NCBI GenBank assembly: GCA_017432485.1
Contig: JAFRJB010000017.1
Coordinates: 1 to 53,963 of the forward strand
Reading direction: 5' to 3'
DNA from: Clostridia bacterium
GTDB lineage: Bacteria > Bacillota > Clostridia > Oscillospirales > Acutalibacteraceae
DNA length: 53,963 nt
The notes under the pieces were generated by a model, which saw only the letters and a list, made by a program, of their open reading frames with translations, was not told the origin of the DNA and did not search any database. The translations under genes were made by a program, and so were the position numbers. This document shows, piece after piece, positions 51,252-53,963 of the stretch (its first letter is position 1; each line of letters starts with the position of its first letter).

Positions 51252-52079
51252 ATGAGCGAAGCATTCATTCAACTCAAAGGCATCGCCAAGAGCTACGGCA
51301 AAAACGAAGTGCTCAAAGGCGTGGATATGACTGTCAATCAAGGCGATATTTACGGGCTTATCGGTAAAAACGGTTCCGGTAAGACCACCTTATTTAAAGT
51401 CATCTTAGGGCTTTCACCGTATCAGGCGGGCGAAATGTCCCTTTTCGGTGCCGCAAACGAAGCGCAGAACCGCGCCAACCGAAAACGAATCGGCTTCTTT
51501 ATCGGCGCAAACTTCTTCGGCTACCTCAGCGGCAGAGAAAACCTCGACTATTACAGAAGAGTCAAAGGCATTCGCGACAAGAGCGAAATCGACCGCGTGC
51601 TCGGCATTGTGGGGCTCGATGAAAAGCAGGCAAAATCACCCGCCGCGCGCTACAGCCTCGGTCAAAAGCAAAGGCTCGGCATTGCCAACGCTCTGCTGGG
51701 TAAACCGGAACTGCTGATTTTTGACGAACCGACCAACGGGCTTGACCCGCAAGGCATTCACGACATCCGCACACTCATTCAGAAAATCAATGCAGAGGAA
51801 GGCACTACCATTATCGTTTCCTCCCACATTTTAAGCGAACTCGAGCACACGGCGCACCGCTTCGGCATTGTGCACGACGGTGTGATAAAGCGCGAAATTA
51901 CCCGCGAAGAAATGAACCGCCGCAATAAGACCGTGCGCATCGATATTGCCGACAGCAACAGCGACAAAGCAAAAGCCGTGCTGGAGCAAAACGGCATTGA
52001 AGTTTACAACATCGCGCGCAAGGATTCTTCGCTGGAAGAATTCTACTTCGAACTGGTCGGAGGTGAAGAGAATGTTTAA
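51252..52079 (+). CDS. ABC transporter ATP-binding protein (CcmA/BcrA-type)
   Basis: 275 residues, start supported by GGGAGGG. It has Walker A GKNGSGKTT, Q-loop (RIGFFIGANFFGYLSG), signature YSLGQKQRLGIANAL, Walker B LLIFDEPTNGLDP and H-loop VSSHI. The C-terminal extension after residue 220 (VRIDIADSNSDKAKAVLEQNG) is typical of ATPases of the bacitracin/lantibiotic self-protection or ABC-2 export type. It pairs with the permease whose start overlaps its end by eight bases. Exported substrate unknown. Confidence 0.93.
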   Translation: MSEAFIQLKGIAKSYGKNEVLKGVDMTVNQGDIYGLIGKNGSGKTTLFKVILGLSPYQAGEMSLFGAANEAQNRANRKRIGFFIGANFFGYLSGRENLDYYRRVKGIRDKSEIDRVLGIVGLDEKQAKSPAARYSLGQKQRLGIANALLGKPELLIFDEPTNGLDPQGIHDIRTLIQKINAEEGTTIIVSSHILSELEHTAHRFGIVHDGVIKREITREEMNRRNKTVRIDIADSNSDKAKAVLEQNGIEVYNIARKDSSLEEFYFELVGGEENV

Positions 52080-52791
52080 TTTTATAAAAGCCGATATACT
52101 CCGCGTATTAAAGAAAAAATCGTATATAGTCTTAAGTGCCATCGTGCTGCTTGCCTACGCGGCAACGCTGCTTATCGTGCTCTCCAAAAACCCTGCTTCC
52201 GTGGAACTTGTCAGCGGCCTTTTAGCCACAGGCGCCGTGCTCTTAATCGGTATTCCCGTGTTTATCGGCGTTTTTAGCGATGATTTTCACAGCAAAGCCA
52301 TGCAAACGATTATCGGCTTCGGCACTTCCAGAAGAAGACTGGTGCTCTCCAGATACTGCGAGTACCTTGTTATCCTCGCCCAGGCATTTGCCGTCATCTC
52401 TCTGGTGAGCCTGCTTTTGTTTGCAGTGACAGGGAACATGGCGGTGGCAAAGCCGATCTTTCGAGATTTGTGGAAAGAATATTTGAGCACTGTTCTTTGT
52501 GTCGGCGCGGCAATGATTATCGTTTACGGCGCACAAAACACCACCTTCGGGTTGGTGATATTCATCGGCTTAGCGGCAAATATATTGGATTTGTTACTGA
52601 CGGGGATTTCCTTTATTCCCTTCTTTGCCAATCACAATATTGATGTTTCCCTGATTCTGCCTTCCAATATGCTCAATCAGGCGATGAGCAACGGTAAGCC
52701 GATCTTCTACCTGTTCGCCGCGCTTTGTTATATTGTTTTACCGCTGGTGCTCTCGGTGAAATTATTTGAAAAGAAAGAACTTGAGTTTTAA
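52072..52791 (+). CDS. ABC-2-type transporter permease
   Basis: 239 residues from the ATG at 52072, which has GGAGG upstream within the ATPase gene. Six membrane helices are in the ABC-2 pattern: an N-terminal amphipathic start (FNFIKADILRVLKKKSY), an early helix, then pairs separated by short loops, with GFGTSRRRLVLSRY between helices 2 and 3. It is coupled to the ATPase by an eight-base overlap. Such small two-gene systems often export peptides or lipids, or give antibiotic self-protection; nothing here fixes which. Confidence 0.87.
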   Translation: MFNFIKADILRVLKKKSYIVLSAIVLLAYAATLLIVLSKNPASVELVSGLLATGAVLLIGIPVFIGVFSDDFHSKAMQTIIGFGTSRRRLVLSRYCEYLVILAQAFAVISLVSLLLFAVTGNMAVAKPIFRDLWKEYLSTVLCVGAAMIIVYGAQNTTFGLVIFIGLAANILDLLLTGISFIPFFANHNIDVSLILPSNMLNQAMSNGKPIFYLFAALCYIVLPLVLSVKLFEKKELEF

Positions 52792-52806
52792 TAAAAAACC
52801 GGTAAA

Positions 52807-52834
52807 AAAAGGACTGTCGCTCGACAGTCCTTTT
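52807..52834. terminator. Bidirectional terminator
   Basis: AAAAGGACTGTC and GACAGTCCTTTT form the stem, T-rich on both strands, between the permease gene and the convergent hypothetical gene. Confidence 0.85.
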
Positions 52835-52902
52835 CTATGATTTTTCAAAAATAGAGAACACTTTTGGAATAATTAATAGCATATAGCGCCGAGGGCAAAG
52901 CT

Positions 52903-53376
52903 TTACTGTAACTCTTTTCCATTGATGAAAAAACCGTTGATCTTCTCCTCTGTAACAAGAACAGATTCCTGATGGAAGAAAACGCACAAATCTTTTGCAA
53001 TCTCCTTGACCACTTTCTTTTGCGCATCAATGAGTACCAGCACAAACGAAGTTTCCTCCGTGTACTCGCCGTCATCGTGAAAGTAGCCGCCCTCTTCGAT
53101 ATCGACAGAAAAGGCGACGTGGTAATTGCGGCACACATTCTTTAATACGCTCATATACTTTTCGGTGGTGTATTTCTGCTCTTTGGTTTGAGAGTCATTC
53201 AGACCGATATAAATTTTAGTCTCGGTCATTTGCAGTTTTTCGTCATCAGCCGGCTTCGGAATGCTGCCGGCGGCGCGTGCATCCCGCACAGATTGGGCGA
53301 CAGTACGGGCATCCTGCTTTTGGTGCTCTTCCCATAATCGGTACAAAAGAGCTCTTTGATCTCTCGCGCTGTTCAT
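52903..53376 (-). CDS. Hypothetical protein
   Basis: 157 residues from the ATG at 53376, with GAGG eight bases upstream. An internal ATG at 53229 lacks a ribosome site. The first ~45 residues are charged and helical (RDQRALLYRLWEEHQKQDAR). The rest starts TETKIYIGLNDSQTKEQ and alternates strands and helices, ending KINGFFINGKELQ. It looks like a small alpha/beta domain, loosely reminiscent of DUF3574-type proteins, but I cannot assign it. No signal peptide or membrane helix. Monocistronic. Confidence 0.65.
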   Translation of the reverse strand: MNSARDQRALLYRLWEEHQKQDARTVAQSVRDARAAGSIPKPADDEKLQMTETKIYIGLNDSQTKEQKYTTEKYMSVLKNVCRNYHVAFSVDIEEGGYFHDDGEYTEETSFVLVLIDAQKKVVKEIAKDLCVFFHQESVLVTEEKINGFFINGKELQ

Positions 53377-53426
53377 ATCGTTAACCTCACAATCCTTCTT
53401 TATTGGTATTGCCTACCGTTTTCTTG

Positions 53427-53455
53427 ATTATAGCAAAGCTCGGCTCTTTTTTCAA
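53427..53455 (-). promoter_or_regulatory. Promoter of the hypothetical gene at 52903
   Basis: On the minus strand TTGAAA (53450-53455), 17 bases, TATAAT (53427-53432), about 50 bases before the start. Confidence 0.75.
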
Positions 53456-53520
53456 CAGTGCCCCCTCGCGGCACACATGAGAGAGCTTTGCCAATTACTA
53501 TTCACCGCAAAACCATAAAA

Positions 53521-53545
53521 AACAAGGGGCGGTCAGCCCCTTGTT
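53521..53545 (-). terminator. Terminator downstream of the rubredoxin remnant
   Basis: AACAAGGGGC-GGTCA-GCCCCTTGTT; on the minus strand it continues into TTTTTTATGG. It lies 29 bases after the remnant's stop codon and probably served the original gene. Confidence 0.75.
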
Positions 53546-53574
53546 TGCTTCATTGCTTCTATTTTAAATGATAA

Positions 53575-53664
53575 TTAAGCTCTGTTGAATTTCTCTTTGG
53601 ATTGTTTGCAACGCGGGCATACCCAATCTTTAGGCAACTGCTCAAAAACTGCCGATACTTTGTT
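53575..53664 (-). pseudogene. Rubredoxin, 3' fragment only
   Basis: The minus-strand frame reads VFEQLPKDWVCPRCKQSKEK then FNRA and a stop (TAA at 53575-53577). This is the C-terminal half of a rubredoxin: the (F)ExLPxDWxCPxC motif with the second iron-binding Cys pair and the usual K-x-x-F ending. The N-terminal half (first Cys pair, CxxCGYxY) is missing. An in-frame stop (53665-53667) lies exactly where the structured repeat begins. The gene seems to have been cut by the repeat; any N-terminal part would lie beyond the right edge. Confidence 0.75.
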
Positions 53665-53666
53665 TT

Positions 53667-53963
53667 AGGTGAGTGCCCCCAAGCCCACGTGTTGATAAGG
53701 ATAATAAGCCTCATTTTTATCTTTTTGCACAATAACTTCGTTAAAACCCCTTGGCAGGCGTCAGCCTTGCCAAGGGGTTTATGCCTTGTTCTTGTACGAA
53801 AAATCTTAAAAATGAGGTGCAACGCAGTTCAAATTGTCTGAATTTGCTTAAATTGGCAATTATCAAATGTGCTGATACTTTGTGTATTAGTGCATTTTAG
53901 AATTGCCAAGGTGAGTGAAGTCAGGCAATTTGAACCTTGTTATCCTTAACAGCACGTGGGCAA
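53667..53963 (+). repeat. Structured dispersed repeat, copy E3 (reaches window edge)
   Basis: It begins AGGTGAGTGCC (53667-53677). Stem 1 pairs GCCCACGTG (53683-53691) with CACGTGGGC (53953-53961) and continues ATAAGGATAA / TTATCCTTA. Stem 2 pairs 53709-53719 (CCTCATTTTTA) with 53807-53817 perfectly and encloses TCTTTTT (53720-53726), GTTAAAAC (53740-53747) and a 13-bp hairpin (53744-53756 / 53768-53780) capped by GGC-GTCA-GCC, as in copy L. A 3' domain is closed by GTTCAAATTGTCTGA (53827-53841) and TCAGGCAATTTGAAC (53921-53935). The core boxes match the other copies, while all stems differ in sequence. The true 3' end is probably beyond the window. Confidence 0.7.

Overview
The window looks like a chromosomal segment of an anaerobic Gram-positive Clostridia (my best guess is the Oscillospirales/Ruminococcaceae group). 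Supporting signs are strong AGGAGG-type ribosome sites, near-consensus sigma-A promoters with 17-bp spacers, MacAB-type exporter genes with no outer-membrane partner, PknB/PP2C/FHA signalling, PrsW, lipoproteins with lipoboxes, a ferredoxin-containing F420-dehydrogenase-like protein and a rubredoxin remnant. This assignment is inference; no rRNA, tRNA or CRISPR array was recognised.

Layout. (1) 1-640: two copies of a structured dispersed repeat, one apparently nested in the other. (2) 640-16.9 kb: a surface polysaccharide locus with a ferredoxin/FrhB-like enzyme, GT4 and GT2 glycosyltransferases, a Wzx-like flippase, a CDP-glycerol glycerophosphotransferase-like enzyme, a Wzy-like polymerase, a pyruvyltransferase, a hexapeptide acetyltransferase, a membrane-anchored phosphoesterase and two Wzz-like co-polymerases. 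One of the co-polymerases is fused to a degenerate GGDEF domain. A third structured repeat sits inside this operon. (3) 17-24 kb: a lipoprotein, an ABC exporter operon with two different adaptors, thiamine pyrophosphokinase and a PrsW-like protease. (4) 24.5-44.8 kb: a phospho-signalling and surface island. On the minus strand it encodes two paralogous zinc-ribbon/FHA proteins, a transmembrane trypsin-like protease with a cytosolic FHA domain, a PP2C phosphatase, a PknB-like kinase, a membrane protein with repeated EGTEVL motifs, a small membrane protein and a 2837-residue surface protein. A zinc-ribbon/SLH-like membrane protein is divergent. (5) 44.8-53.4 kb: HD-GYP protein, DUF4177-like protein, lipoprotein, secreted phosphoesterase, MFS transporter, nucleoside phosphorylase-like protein, two-gene ABC transporter and a hypothetical protein. 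(6) 53.5-53.96 kb: a rubredoxin 3' remnant cut by a fourth structured repeat that reaches the right edge.

How the genes fit together. The polysaccharide genes give a complete Wzx/Wzy-type set, but no initiating sugar-phosphate transferase or tyrosine kinase is visible. In the signalling island, kinase and phosphatase are adjacent to three FHA proteins. Each FHA protein carries a Thr-Thr/Ser-x-Leu motif just before its FHA domain, and the neighbouring EGTEVL protein carries four similar threonines. I infer a reversible phosphothreonine switch linked to an extracellular protease and a giant adhesin-like protein.

The most novel-looking item is the repeat family at 1-~125 (possibly to 542), 127-414, 13108-13376 and 53667-end. 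The copies share a central core, while the flanking stems differ in sequence but stay complementary. That is the pattern expected of a structured RNA or a mobile element selected for folding.
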